This document shows, in pieces, positions 38,567-50,329 of a DNA stretch of 64,000 nucleotides. The stretch comes from Lamellibrachia columna (taxonomy: Eukaryota; Annelida; Polychaeta; Sabellida; Siboglinidae): contig OY759268.1 in the NCBI GenBank assembly GCA_963662155.1, positions 53,688,957-53,752,956 of the forward strand. The letters run 5' to 3'. Position 1 is the first letter of the stretch, and every line of letters starts with the position of its first letter. The translations under genes and the position numbers were made by a program. The notes beneath the pieces are model-generated. The model saw nothing but the letters and a program-made list of their open reading frames with translations, was not told the origin of the DNA and made no database searches.

Positions 38567-38796
38567 ATTAAGGGAACCCATACACGTATGTACTTCATAA
38601 ATAATTACGCTTAATATCTGGTCGAACATTAATCTGATATATGTCCGAAGAATACAATTACGCTTAATATCTGGTCGACCATTACTCTTATGCATGTCCA
38701 TTAAGGGAACCCAATAAGACATGCATAAGATTAATGTTCGACCAGATATTAAGCGTAATTATTTATGAAGTACATACGTGTATGGGTTCCCTTAAT
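38567..38796. repeat. Perfect 69-bp inverted repeat with nested second inverted repeat
   Basis: The arms 38567-38635 and 38728-38796 are exact reverse complements over 69 bp (attaagggaacccatacacg at the outer end), with a 92-bp spacer. The spacer repeats part of the arm (cgcttaatatctggtcgacc) and contains a second inverted pair, cttatgcatgtc / gacatgcataag, around ttaagggaaccc. A partial third copy of the arm, atgttcgacctgatattaag, follows at about 38799. The nesting suggests a foldback or MITE-like element, or replication-slippage products at a hairpin. Confidence 0.95.
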
Positions 38797-38829
38797 GTAA
38801 TGTTCGACCTGATATTAAGGTATGCGGAC

Positions 38830-39285
38830 ATGTATAATATTAATCAACGGTACAACGCATCAGAAAGTTCACAGGGAACTTTAGAACCATATCAGAAAGT
38901 ATTGTAAAGTTTATAGAAGTAATCCAAACTACAGTCAACGGCCTTGCTCTTTACACCAGGTGTCGTATAAATGCAATGGTATTTTCATTTTATCCCCGAG
39001 CAATTCGCATATGGAATATGATCCCACCAAAAATTACAAGATAATTGAGATAACATAGTGAATAGCAACAGTGGAATATTGGTTACAATAGGTATCACTA
39101 TTACACATATATTATAGATTAACTTCTTATAGACATACATTAAGAAACGGTTTTTGTTAACAGAGGCAGTATTTTTGAGGTAGCTACTTCTGGACTCAAA
39201 TTCAGCGAGTGATCAAGGGGATTTGTTTACATGTTGTGAATTAAACTGGTATATCAAACTATCGGTAACATTGTTGAATTTATAC
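38830..39285. other. No gene seen
   Basis: AT-rich non-coding sequence. Confidence 0.5.
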
Positions 39286-39344
39286 ATATATATATATATA
39301 TACATACATACATACATACATACATACATACATACATACATACA

Positions 39345-39375
<31 letters not shown>
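39286..39375. repeat. (TA)n(CATA)n microsatellite
   Basis: Short TA run followed by about 17 CATA tetranucleotides. Confidence 0.97.
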
Positions 39376-39379
<4 letters not shown>

Positions 39380-39399
39380 GAGATAAAGTGAGGTACATA

Positions 39400-39770
39400 A
39401 GGTAATATTAATGAATGGTTATGAAAATATTTATAGAAATATGTTTTTCTCACTCAACAAGAATAGCAGAACTAGAGGACATGAGGTAAAATTAGTAAAG
39501 GATCAATGTAGATTGGACATCAGGAAGCACTCGTTCTCACAGAGGACAATAAATGAATGGAACAAATTGTCTACAGATTGTGTAACTGCTAGCAGCGTGA
39601 ATATGTTTAAAAACAAGGTTGACACATATATCAGGAGGGCGGGTTATAAGTAGGTGAACATTGTTGGACTCTCGATAAGCCAATGGCTTCCTTGTCCACT
39701 CGCCATCTGGGCCTTTGGCTTGAATGGCAAATCTTGTTAAATCTTGTTAAATTTGACGGCACGGTTTTAG
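39400..39770 (+). mobile_element. LINE 3' end, same family as 29200-30010
   Basis: The plus strand reads GYENIYRNMFFSLNKNSRTR, then GHEVKLVKDQCRLDIRKHSF, SQRTINEWNKLSTDCVTASS, and ends RRAGYK, stop. It is followed by ataagccaatggcttccttg, tccactcgccatctgggcc and the cttgttaaat repeats. This 5'-truncated copy has an open C-terminal frame and gives the cleanest view of the family's 3' end. Confidence 0.92.
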
Positions 39771-40220
39771 TGTAAGTTGGTATTTACTAAGTTTTAGTTT
39801 TGTTTACTCAGTGACTGTTCTGCGTATTCGCAGGTGGCAGGCGTTTTTTGGCTGATGCGCGCTCAATAGAAAATACATACTTAGCAAGTATATTATTGTC
39901 AATATTAAATTAAATCCTAAATAATCCAGCCTAGTGTTCTTTTGACCACAAAAACAGTCTTATTCAAGGCTAACGTACCAATAAAATTAAGACTAAATTT
40001 TGTGATGGCAAATTAATTGCAAACGGCAAGCAACGGTAACCAGGCATTTAATATGTGGCAGTTGCATCAATTAGGTGGACTTCATCAAGTCCGGGTGTGA
40101 GAAGTCTTGGGCTGAGGTTCAGGCACATAGCTTTAGTTTGAGTGTAGGGGATGTGCGAAGATGAATGAACTAGAGGTGGAGTAGGAAGAGTTGAGGCAGC
40201 TCGTTGTAGCAATGGTGGGA
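39771..40220. other. No gene seen
   Basis: Non-coding sequence between two copies of the LINE tail. Confidence 0.45.
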
Positions 40221-40224
40221 AGCC

Positions 40225-40305
40225 AGTTGATAAGCCAGTGGCTTCCTTGTCCACTTGCCATCTGGGCCTTTGGCTTGGATGGCAAATCTTGTTAAATCGT
40301 GTTAA
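40225..40305 (+). mobile_element. Isolated LINE/SINE 3' tail
   Basis: gataagccagtggcttcctt, gtccacttgccatctgggcc and cttgttaaatcgtgttaaat match the tails at 29640 and 39675. The upstream sequence (about 40050-40220) may be a decayed SINE body, but no tRNA head is visible. Confidence 0.8.
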
Positions 40306-40800
40306 ATACAGAGCCAGGAATGGCCGCCTGGTTCTGAGATAAGCAAACCAAAGATATATCACAGAGCCAGGAGTGGATGCCTGGTTATGAGATAAACAAA
40401 CCAGAGATATACAATAGAGCCAGTAATGGCGCCTTGTTCTGAGATAAACAATCCAGAGGGACAACATAGAACCAGGGTTGGACGCCTTGTTCTGAAATAA
40501 ACAATCCAGATGGACAACATAGAGCCAGTAATGGCGCCTTGTTCTGAGATAAACAATCCAGAGGGACAACATAGAGCCAGGGTTGGACGCCTTGTTCTGA
40601 AATAAACAAACCAAACATATAACATAGCATTTTGACTTAATCCTTGGTTTTGAGATAACCAAACCAGACAGATAACATAGAACCAGGAAACCGCCTGGTT
40701 ATGAGATAAACAAACCAGATAGATAACATAGAGCCAGGAGACCGCCTGGTTATGAGATAAACAAACCAGAGAGATAACACAGAGCCAGGAGTGGACGCCA
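40306..40800. repeat. ~50-60-bp tandem repeats (family A, main array)
   Basis: Units of the form acatagagccaggagtggac, gcctggttctgagataaaca, aaccagagagata, about nine copies with variable lengths. Minus-strand open frames here are repeat artefacts. Confidence 0.9.
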
Positions 40801-41069
40801 CACAACATCTGACTAGGTCATTTTGTATATGCAACTGCAGACCATAATGACATTAATGAAGACACACTAGACGGCAATCAAACAACTCATGCAATGACGC
40901 TTGTGTTGTACCAAAGGGGACAATTCCACTACCATAGATGAAGGTCTGTGTGGATCACTCAAGGAAACAACGTACACATGATTTTTATGTGGCACGTCAC
41001 GCCATGCACAGTGCAGTACTGTTGGAATGAAACAAGAGGTCACGCAGTTCATCAATCGAACCAAGCACT

Positions 41070-41840
41070 AGTGGCAAACCACAGACATTTCATTGACTGA
41101 CAGTGCCAGCACATCGTATATTACCTGGGCACTGGTACACCACAGACATTTAATTGACTGACAGTGCCAGCACATCGTACATTTCCTGGGCACTGGTACA
41201 CCACAGACATTTAATTGACTGACAGTGCCAGCACATCGTATATTTCCTGGGCACTGGTACACTACATACATTTCATTGACTGACAGTGCCAGCACATCGT
41301 ATATTTCCTGGGCACTGGTACACTACATATATTTCATTGACTGACAGTGCCAGCACATCGTATATTTCATGGGCACTGGTACACTACAGACATTTCATTG
41401 ACTGACAGTGCCAGCACATTGTATATTTCCTGGGCACTGGTACACTACATACATTTCATTGACTGACAGTGCCAGCACATCGTATATTTCCTGGGCACTG
41501 GTACACTACATATATTTCATTGACTGACAGTGCCAGCACATCGTATATTACCTGGGCACTGGTACACTACATACATTTCATTGATTGACAGTGCCAGCAC
41601 ATCGTATATTACCTGGGCACTGGTACACTACATACATTTCATTGACTGACAGTGCCAGCACATCGTATATTACCTGGGCACTGGTACACTACATACATTT
41701 CATTGACTGACAGTGCCAGCACATCGTATATTACCTGGGCACTGGTATACCAGACAGTTCACTGGGTGACAGTGCCAGCACATCGTATATTACCTGGGCA
41801 CTGGTATACCAGACAGTTCACTGGGTGACAGTGCCAGCAC
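41070..41840. repeat. 61-bp tandem array, about 12 copies
   Basis: The unit is cattgactgacagtgccagc, acatcgtatattacctgggc, actggtacactacatacatt, t. The last copies change to agacagttcactgggtgaca. The array ends exactly where LINE sequence begins (41840). Confidence 0.95.
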
Positions 41841-43270
41841 AATATAAATTCTTTCTATTCGATCTCTCCTAAAAATTACGTATCCTATCAGTCTTGATTC
41901 AGCATCTGATATGTCTTTGTTGGCCCATGATTCAGTTATACCAATTATGTGAAGGTCAGTATCTTTTACCATAAAGTTTAATTCGTTTTTCTTATTTACT
42001 ATGGTCCTTGTATTTAAACATACGCATTTATAACCAGCTGACATTTTGTTACTGCTTTGTGTGTACTAGGGGCCACTTGTCCTGGCTGAGGAACCTCTAA
42101 GTCACCCCCCATGCATTTAGTTTAAACACTGATTGCTACCGAAAATATATTTTTTATGCTACTCGTGCCACTGTTGACTGCTGCTGAGAGTTCACCCGCA
42201 AACACTGCTGCCCCCTTTCCACTTAGATGAAGCCCATCCATCTTGTACATATCAGCCCCACAAGTCCACAAATCCAACTTTCTCTTCCCTACCTAACTGG
42301 TGGACTATCATGTTAATTGCCATCCTCGGCAGTTTCGATATCCCTGACCACTCCTTCCCATTACTGGTAAAATCCCTGCTCAAACCGCGTCTCCTTTAGT
42401 ATTCTGATTCACTGCCTGTATTTCTTTATTTGGCAGTTGTGCCTTCCCTCTCTACATTATTAGTCTCTACGTGTACGAAAACAGATCATCCCTTGCCTGG
42501 ACCCATGATTTTCTCCACCCTCTGTGTAACAGCCTCTATTTTGGACCCAGGCAAGTAGACTTCCACGTCGTCCCCCTTACTTTAGGTTTTTTTTGGTTTT
42601 CCTCACTACTGAGTCCCCACAAACACCCTCGCTCTCCTCTTCACCCCCTCCATCACTACCTTAGAGTAGCTCTTGCGTTGAATCCCTTCCGTCACATTCT
42701 GTCCTGCAGTCGTGTCACCTGGCACCCTGTTGTCAATCTCCCTCTCGCCCATCAAAATGTCACCTTTCCCTTCCGGCTATCTTGGGGTCGTGTCACCTTC
42801 ACTCCTGACGCCTCCTTACCTTTCGCCTTCCCGCCCTTCTTCCTTGCTCCCATCGCCTTCCCTTGCCTCTTCCTCGCTCCCGTCGCATTCCCTCCCTTCT
42901 CCTTCGCTCCGGTTATCTTCCCTCCCATTTCAGTCACTCCCGTTTCCTTCCGTTTCTCCTACTTTCGTCCTGTCTCCTCACGACTTGTCATCTTACCTCC
43001 TCTGATCCTCCTCCCAGGCTGAGGTGAGCTCTATCTGATCGTCTCCCCACACTTTATCCTCCACTGCCCCCCCCACTGAACTGCCTCAGCTCTTCCATCT
43101 CCATCTCTAGTTCCTTCATCTTCGCACATCCCCTACACTCAAAACTAAAACTATCCACCTGAACCCAGGACTTCTCACACCCTGAATTGACGAAGTCCAC
43201 CCAGTTGCTATAACTCCCACATATTTTTAATGCCTGGTGGCCGTTACCTGCCATTTGCACGGCGCCATCA
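41840..43270 (-). mobile_element. 5' part of a CR1/L2-like LINE: ORF1 and start of endonuclease
   Basis: Read right to left on the minus strand. 43260-43054 has SFECRGCAKMKELEMEMEEL, a Cys pair followed by a coiled coil, as at the start of CR1-type ORF1. 43050-42300 is a low-complexity Arg/Glu-rich decayed stretch. About 42240-42190 has MDGLHLSGKGAAVFAGELSA, the 'DGxHLxxxG' motif of the SGNH esterase domain of ORF1. 42010-41840 has NKKNELNFMVKDTDLHIIGI and TESWANKDISDAESRLIGY, the N-terminal part of the APE endonuclease with its metal-binding Glu. It breaks off at the 61-bp array. Frames are broken in ORF1. Confidence 0.8.
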
Positions 43271-43589
43271 CAGAATCTTGCACATCACCTTCCACCACTG
43301 AAGCAGGTACTGCGTGATGATCACTGACTCACCGACTAAATCCAGCAACGTGTACACAGTGATGACTAAGGCTCCATCGATAGATTGTAGAAAGACTGAT
43401 ACTGAGTTGAAAAACATTGTTTTACGTATTGATACTTGCATTACCTATTGATGCTATTGTAATTAGTGATGTTAATAGCTGTGATGAGTCTCACTATAAA
43501 ACACCTGTATAACTTGCACGATAATGTAACCAGGTGTTTAACTGATGCCAGTAGCTCTCTATTCACACACAAACGGGGAAACTAAACGT

Positions 43590-44345
43590 ATCAGTCTGGG
43601 TGGACTATTTATGTGGCTGATATTCATAAAAGTACAAATGAAACTTTTCAGCTTTTGAATAGTATAGGCAAACCTAAGCAAGGTATTTGAGTTAAAAAAT
43701 AAAGCTGATGCTAGATGCAATTAGGCAATAAGGTTTATCAACAAACATGAAAATGAGTTGACCCGTAAAGCTCTTGCCAAAAGCTTGCAATCCATATTAA
43801 TGATACATTTCGAAGGAGATTAAGACTATATATAACTCTATTAACAATAGCAATATCCCCTTACCTACTAGTATAAATGGTATCAACAGTGAAGAAAACA
43901 TTGTGAATAATATTATTATGTGGAAACAATACTTGTGCAGATAACAGTAGTGCAAGAAACCTTGCATTTGATGTTAGCTATGATAGCAGTATTAAAGTGT
44001 TGCCTGAAGAAATGAAATATGCTGCAAGAGACCTTGATTGTAATAAGAGCTGTGGTCTTGATGGCACTGATGCAGAACAGCTGAAGTACTTCAGTGAGTG
44101 CATACTGCCTTTACTGTCAATGTGTTTTATAGGTATGTTGGTGCATGGAATACTATCCAGTACCACGATTTATGTAATACTTGTGCCTATAATTAAATAT
44201 AAAACTGGCAAAATAAACAGCAGAAACAATTACAGAATAATAACATTGACAAGTTTTATATCAAACGTTTTCGACACAATTTTGCTCGGTAGAATGGAAA
44301 ACATTTTGTCAACCAATGACAATCAGTTTGGGTTTTAAAAGAATC
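43590..44345 (+). mobile_element. LINE RT fragment of another family
   Basis: The plus strand reads a PLPTSINGINSEENIVNNI stretch, then LPEEMKYAARDLDCNKSCGL, DGTDAEQLKYF, VPIIKYKTGKINSRNNYRII and VFDTILLGRMENIL, with NQFGF at the end. These are the 'GxDGxxxExLKY', 'NYRPITL' and 'FETILLxRL' blocks of a non-LTR RT of the kind that mobilises Tx1/Jockey-like elements. It ends before the palm and is therefore a fragment. Confidence 0.8.
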
Positions 44346-45419
44346 ATGACAGTTACATGTAATACGATGTATTGCAAAAATTTTGTTTTTTAAATGAATT
44401 TATGAAACAAAACTGTTGGGCCAGCAACGTTTAAAATATACTGGCCTGATGGGCCACTGGGTACAACATCTTAATGTCAAGGCCTGCTATATCAACACAA
44501 AATCTATCTCGTCGTTAAACTTTTTGTTGGGTTTGGATACACATCCCCAAATCAATGTTTCTTTCGTCTAATTTCAGCTTAGGGAGTTTGTAAAATCAAT
44601 GCTAACCAGGCGGAGGCACTTAACTACCAATATAACAACATTAGATGACCATGGTTGCCCCTAATATTTTGCTCAGAATAGATAGGTGAGGAATGTTAAT
44701 CATGTATTAAGTCCTTTGTACCTGTGTACCATGACCAATATGAAATGTTATCCATATACCCAATATACCCCAATAGTAATTTCATATTGCGTAGTGTCTC
44801 TAACATGTTGTAATGTCTGCAATGCACATATTCATTTTTAATATAATATAATATTTATGAACTTTTTAGCAACACGTTAGACTTACATTTATTAAAAACG
44901 TCATATTTATGTTTCCTCATGGTTAATTTATTTATGTTTCCTCATGTTTATTTACAAACATAACTTTAAACATGACGTACATGCACCTTTTAAATTTGTT
45001 TTATTTTAAGTCATATTTTTGTCTTAATTTATTTATTATCATTGGTTGTTTTACTGTGCCAATTGTATAATTCAACTGCTATAGTTGCCATTCTAATAAA
45101 ATTATTATTATTACATTATTATTATTTTTTTTTAAATGACATTCACACATAAAAAGTTAATATGAAAGAGCGAACAATAATAATTATGCGAAGTGTTTCA
45201 TGTTAGATGTGATTATTACTGTTCATGTGTTATAAAAGTTTTTGTCGTGTTTGTAACATGTTTTGCTAAATAGTAGGCTATAGTAGGTGACATTTCTTTC
45301 AGTTTTATTTGTTCCTAGGGAGTTGAATCTTGTCATGCGTAGTAATAATGTAATTAACTTCGGAATAAATAGTGCTTGGAAGCAGCATTGTACAAATCAT
45401 TAAAACAACTATTTCATGT
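44346..45419. other. No gene seen
   Basis: AT-rich sequence with TTATTA-type simple runs near 45105-45130. Confidence 0.5.
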
Positions 45420-46460
45420 AAGGTGATGTGGTTTATTTTACGGAAAATGTCCGTCAACGAACTTTCCAAAGCATCCGTAATCTTTTTTGCAAAATAGTAG
45501 GTAGCATTTCGCAACGGAAAAGACGCAGTAAGATTCTGCTCGAAATGCGCAAGAGATCTCTGGAAAACGCGTCGTCGTTTCTGAAGGAACGTGCCAAAGA
45601 GATACACCGCTTACATGGCGGCCCTCGGATGTTTAATTTAAAGCCGTTCGAATGTTACAACGTCGACAACACTCTACACAGATGGTGCATGACGAGGTTA
45701 AACACGTCCTTGTGAACAAACACAAAGTTTCGTCAATCGTAGTGAAACACTTCGAAAACCAATTCCAAGATGGAGTAGAACACGGCATAGACATGTTTGA
45801 AGGCTGAAGTCGCTTGATTCCCCAATTACTGCCAAGGAAGACGAGACTGCTCGCGAAGCTCACCAACAACAACATTCGAGAAGCTCAACAACAACAACAT
45901 TCGAGAAGCTCACCAACAACAACATTCGAGAAGCTCAACAACAACAACATTCGAGAAGCTCAACAACAAGCGGCTCAACATGTGGATATGACCCGATTCC
46001 AGGCGACCTTCTGAAGTACGCACCTGCCGAACTTTCCAGACTCATCGCCGACATGTTCAACGAAGTCTTCGAGAAATATCTGCCACTGGAATAGACCAAC
46101 CGCCTGGCCCTCTGAAGAGCCCAAGATCAATATTGCTGCTGACAACTCTACGAAAGACGTTATCTCTCAGCACATTTCACCAGATGTCCGACAAGGTGAA
46201 TGACTTCCTTTCACCATCCCAATGCCCTTTTCAACGCGGACGGTCAACAGCAGATGTGGTGTGGGGACGTTGGTGGCTCGTTTCGAAATGCCAAAGGTAC
46301 AAGTACGTGATCGAAATACCGAGAATCGACTTATCACGTGCGTTCGATACAATATGTCGAAAGAAACTCCTGGATGTTTTGCATTGATTCCTCGACGCAG
46401 ACAACGTCGGAATCATACAGCTTCTATTATCAGAGACGAAAATCACCGTTAGGGAGAGTT
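45420..46460 (+). mobile_element. Decayed non-LTR reverse transcriptase
   Basis: The plus strand reads SKILLEMRKRSLENASSFLK and AKEIHRLHGGPRMFNLKPFE, then, after stops, CGYDPIPGDLLKYAPAELSR and LIADMFNEVFEKYLPLE (the 'GxDxIPxxLLKY' block). Next come LLTTLRKTLSLSTFHQMSDK and VNDFLSPSQCPFQRGRSTAD (the 'QxGFRxGRSTxD' block), and YKYVIEIPRIDLSRAFDTIC, the first palm motif with catalytic Asp. It ends near 46460 before the YADD box. At least three frame changes. The clade is uncertain. Confidence 0.75.
45852..45965. repeat. 25-bp repeat inside the RT remnant
   Basis: Four to five copies of aagctcaacaacaacaacat + tcgag, giving a Gln/Asn- or Glu-rich insertion in the decayed RT frame just before its IPGDLLKY block. 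Confidence 0.93.
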
Positions 46461-46689
46461 CATAGAACATATGCAACGATCACCTATGTTTCAATTACAT
46501 TGGTGGGCGCTATATACAAATGTGCCATGTTACACTGTCATGGTTCTCCAAACCCATTGACTTGAGTGACAAAGTCATAACTCACACGACTGACACATGT
46601 TATCGCATTATCGTATGAACTGATTATTAATCATTGTTGTATATAAGAAGCCGCTTGATACCCACATTTTTACGAATGAAGTAGAGATT

Positions 46690-47345
46690 GCCAGACAGAA
46701 TCTGGACTGTGACATGTGTATGTGCATTATCCACAAATGACTAGAGAATCTGGACTGTGACATGTGTATGTGTATTATCCACAAATGACTAGAGAATCTG
46801 GACTGTGACATGTGTATGTGTATTATCCACAAATGACTAGAGAATATGGTATGTGACATGTGGATGTGTATTATACACAAAAGACAATAGAATCTGGACT
46901 GTGACATGTGTATGTGAATTATCCACAAAGGACAACAGAATCTGGACTGTGACATGTGTATGTGCATTATCCACAAATGACTAGAGAATCTGGACTGTGA
47001 CATGTGTATGTGTATTATCCACAAATGACTAGAGAATATGGTATGTGACATGTGGATGTGTATTATACACAAAAGACAATAGAATCTGGACTGTGACATG
47101 TGTATGTGAATTATCCACAAAGGACAACAGAATCTGGACTGTGACATGTGTATGTGTATTATCCACAAAGGACTACAGAATATGGTATGTGACATGTGTA
47201 TGTGTATTATCCACAAAGGACTACAGAATATGGTATGTGACATGTGTATGTGTGTTATCCACAAAGGACTAAAAAATCTGGAATGTGACATGTGTATGTG
47301 TATTATCCACAAAGGACTACAGAATCTGGACTGTGACATGTGTGT
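46690..47345. repeat. 48-bp tandem array, about 13-14 copies
   Basis: The unit is agagaatctggactgtgaca, tgtgtatgtgtattatccac, aaatgact. A 240-bp (five-unit) block is duplicated (46741 against 46981). Because 48 is a multiple of 3, both strands stay open for hundreds of codons, including a 308-codon minus frame. No coding role is supported. Confidence 0.95.
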
Positions 47346-47349
47346 GTAC

Positions 47350-47550
47350 CCATCGATACAAAACACTACCCGCCACTCAATACAAACCAACAACCGCCAC
47401 TCAATACAAAACAGTAACCCCCACTCGACACAAAACAATAACCCCACTCGACGTAAAACACTAACCCCTAATCGATATAAAACACTAACGCCCCACTCAA
47501 CATAAAACACTAACCCCCACTGGACATAAAACACTAATCCCCAGTCCCCA
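47350..47550. repeat. ~24-25-bp repeats
   Basis: Degenerate copies of actcgacacaaaacactaac + ccccc. Single copies of the same motif sit at about 55110 and 56088 in related intronic sequence, so this is a local expansion of a duplicated intron segment. Confidence 0.85.
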
Positions 47551-47640
47551 CACTCTCAGATCTGGTCCCAAGCAGAGGAATGTGATCTCCCTCTCCACGC
47601 AATATCTGCCTAAAGGGAAAAGCAGGAGTATACACCATAC

Positions 47641-47772
47641 CTGTCATATTCGTCTCGTTCGCCTTCTCCTGGGTTGTCCTGTCTTCTTCCAGCTGACTGG
47701 CCATCTGTTGTTTATAGACCTCCAGCTGACTGGCCGTCTGTTGAAGTTGAACTCTGGTCTCTTGGCCTTGTA
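47641..47772 (-). CDS. Coiled-coil exon (132 bp) of NLR-like gene
   Basis: Acceptor tttgttttag (AG at 47774-47773); donor ACAG|GTATGG. It enters with TA, reads QGQETRVQLQQTASQLEVYK, QQMASQLEEDRTTQEKANET, NMT and leaves with G, so it is class 1-1. The text is all helix-formers with Leu/Gln heptad spacing and a small internal repeat (ASQLE twice). It resembles exon 57639-57743 in acceptor context, first residues (QGQ) and length class, so the two are duplicates of one cassette. Phase matches entry into the NACHT exon 13.5 kb downstream. It could instead belong to a separate coiled-coil gene. Confidence 0.75.
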
Positions 47773-47875
47773 CTAAAACAAATACGTTTGTCATTTCATA
47801 TTATAATCGTTATTCAGAAAACATGTCCAGTACAGAATTCATCCCGCAATGTTCATCTAGTCATATCTTAAAATG

Positions 47876-48470
47876 TTGGCAGGAGGTGGAGGAGGAGGGA
47901 GGAGGAGTATAGGAAGGGTTGGATGAAGAGGAGGAGGAGAGGAAGGAGTGGGATGGTTGGAGGAGGAAGATGAGGTTGATGAGGAGTGGGAAGGTCAGAG
48001 GAAGAGGAGTAGGAGCAGGGGAGGAGTGGGATGATTGGAGGAGGCTGAGGGTTGGAGGAGGAAGAGGGAAGGGAGGGGAGGGGAAGAGGAGGTAGAGGAG
48101 TTGGAGATGGTTGGATGAGGAGTGTGAGGATTGGAATAGGAAGAGAAGTATGAGTTTGAGGGGAGGTGTGGGATGGTTAGAGGAGTGGGAGTGTTGGAGG
48201 AGGAATGAGGAAGAGCAGGAGGGACATGAGGAGGAGTATGGGAGGAGGATGAGTGGACGAGTGGGAGGGTTGGAGGAGGAAGAGGATGAGTAGGAGCAAG
48301 GGGGAGAGGACGGGGAAGGAGTGGGATGGTTTGAGGAGTGGGAGGGTTGGAGGAGGAAGAGGAGTAAGATCAAGGGGAGGAGGGGGAGAAATGGGATGGT
48401 TGGAGGAGTGTGAGGGTTGGAGGAGGAAGAGGATTAGAAGGGGGGTTGCAGGGAGCAGAGGAGGGGGAGG
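47876..48470. repeat. 600-bp purine-rich (AGG/GGA) tract
   Basis: Almost pure A/G on the plus strand with irregular GGAGGA, GGATGGTTGGAGGAG and GAGTGGGA blocks. Partly mirror-symmetric, so triplex (H-DNA) formation is possible. A similar tract is at 61200-61480. Long Pro/Ser-rich minus frames are artefacts. Confidence 0.92.
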
Positions 48471-48775
48471 AGTTCTACTATCTTTCTTGAGTGAGAAAAA
48501 CATATTTCTATCAATATTTTCATATCCATTCAGTATATTAAAAACTTCAATATGGTTTCCTCTTAACCGCCTTGTCTCTAGGGTTGTTAAACCACATCCT
48601 TTCAGGCATTCTTAAAATAACTAAGGTCTCTCAGTTCTGGAATCATTTTAGTTGCTCTTCTCTGTGTTATTTCAAGCGAATCTATTTCCTTCATAAGATA
48701 TGGTCTCCACGCTTGAATACAGTACTCTAAATGAGGCCTAATTATTGCTTTATACAGAGCAGTGTTAAGAAGAGG
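48470..48775 (-). mobile_element. LINE 3' fragment, same family as 29200 and 39400
   Basis: The minus strand reads LYKAIIRPHLEYCIQAWRPY, then KEIDSLEITQRRATKMIPEL, RDLSY. After a break come a KFLIY*MDMKI-like stretch and ICFSHSRKI, matching the IFKILNGYENIxRNMFFSLxK region. It is broken by frameshifts and abuts the 40-bp array. Confidence 0.85.
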
Positions 48776-50218
48776 GAAGGTCAGGGGCCGTATGTATGGA
48801 CCTGGACTAACGTCTTAAGGTCAGGGGCTGTATGTATGGACCTGGACTAACGTCTTAAGGTCAGGGGCTGTATGTATGGACCTGGACTAACGTCTTAAGG
48901 TCAGAGGCCGTATGTATGGACCTGGACTAACGTCTTAAGGTCAGGGGCTGTATGTATGGACCTGGACTAACGTCTTAAGGTCAGGGGCCGTATGTATGGA
49001 CCTGGACTAACGTCTTAAGGTCAGGGGCCGTATATATGGACCTGGACTAACGTCTTAAGGTCAGGGGCCATATGTATGGACCTGGACTAACGTCTTAAGG
49101 TCAGGGGCCGTATGTATGGACCTGGACTAACGTCTTAAGGTCAGGGGCCGTATGTATGGACCTGGACTAACGCCTTAAGGTCAGGGGCCGTATATATGGA
49201 CCTGGACTAACGTCTTAAGGTCAGGGGCCGTTTATATGGACCTGGACTAACGTCTTAAGGTCAGGGGCCGTATGTATGGACCTGGACTAACGCCTTAAGG
49301 TCAGGGGCCGTATGTATGGACCTGGACTAACGCCTTAAGGTCAGGGGCCGTATATATGGACCTGGACTAACGTATTAAGGTCAGGAGCCGTATGTATGGA
49401 CCTGGACTAACGCCTTAAGGTCAGGGGCCGTATATATGGACCTGGACTAACGTATTAAGGTCAGGAGCCGTATGTATGGACCTGGACTAACGCCTTAAGG
49501 TAAGGGGCCGTATGTATGGACCTGGACTAACGTCTTAAGGTCAGGGGCCGCATGTATGGACCTGGACTAACGTCTTATGGTCAGGGGCCATATGTATGGA
49601 CCTGGACTAACGTCTTAAGGTCAGGGGCCATATGTATGGACCTGGACTAACGTCTTAAGGTCAGGGGCCGTATATATGGACCTGGACTAACGTCTTAAGG
49701 TCAGGGGCCATATGTATGGACCTGGACTAACGTCTTAAGGTCAGGGGCCATATGTATGGACCTGGACTAACGTCTTAAGGTCAGGGGCCGTATGTATGGA
49801 CCTGGACTAACGTCTTAAGTTCAGGGGCCGTATGTATGGACCTGGACTAACGTCTTAAGGTCAGGGGCCGTATGTATGGACCTGGACTAACGTCTTAAGG
49901 TCAGGGGCCGTATGTATGGACCTGGACTAACGTCTTAAGGTCAGGGGCCGTGCGTATGGACCTGGACTAACGTCTTAAAGTCAGGGGCTGTATGTATAGA
50001 CCTGGACTAAGGTCTTAAGGTCAGGGGCCGTATGTATGGACCTGGACTAACGTCTTAAGGTCAGGTGCCGTATGTATGGACCTGGACTAACGTCTTAATG
50101 TCAGGGGCCGTATGTATGGACCTGGACTAACGCCTTAAGGTCAGGGGCCGTATATATGGACCTGGACTAACGTCTTAAGGTCAGGGGCCATATGTATGGA
50201 CCTGGACTAACGCCTTAA
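48776..50218. repeat. 40-bp tandem array, 36 copies
   Basis: The unit is cctggactaacgtcttaagg, tcaggggccgtatgtatgga. Substitutions are few (cgcct, tatata, ggcca). Groups of units repeat the same variant order, for example cgccttaagg with tatatatgga. The array begins directly after the LINE fragment. Confidence 0.97.
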
Positions 50219-50329
50219 GCAATGTAGCGTAACGCCTAGTGTATGGCGTAAGTCGGCTAGTCAGTATGCACGAACACCGACTAGGCTCAATTTCCCACTA
50301 TATCCAGAGACGTATATTTACACAAAAGA

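Noticed and set aside
45305..45607. 100-codon minus-strand frame
   Set aside because: It is the shadow of the plus-strand RT remnant at 45420-46460, whose sequence makes sense as protein.
46608..47534. 308-codon minus-strand frame over the 48-bp array
   Set aside because: 48 is divisible by 3, so any stop-free unit gives a long frame. The frame crosses into a different ~25-bp array without splice sites, so it is not a gene.
47861..48615. Pro/Ser-rich (minus) and Glu/Gly-rich (plus) frames
   Set aside because: Low-complexity purine tract with no splice borders or domain content.
48776..50218. CRISPR-like array (40-bp repeat)
   Set aside because: Head-to-tail minisatellite without spacers.
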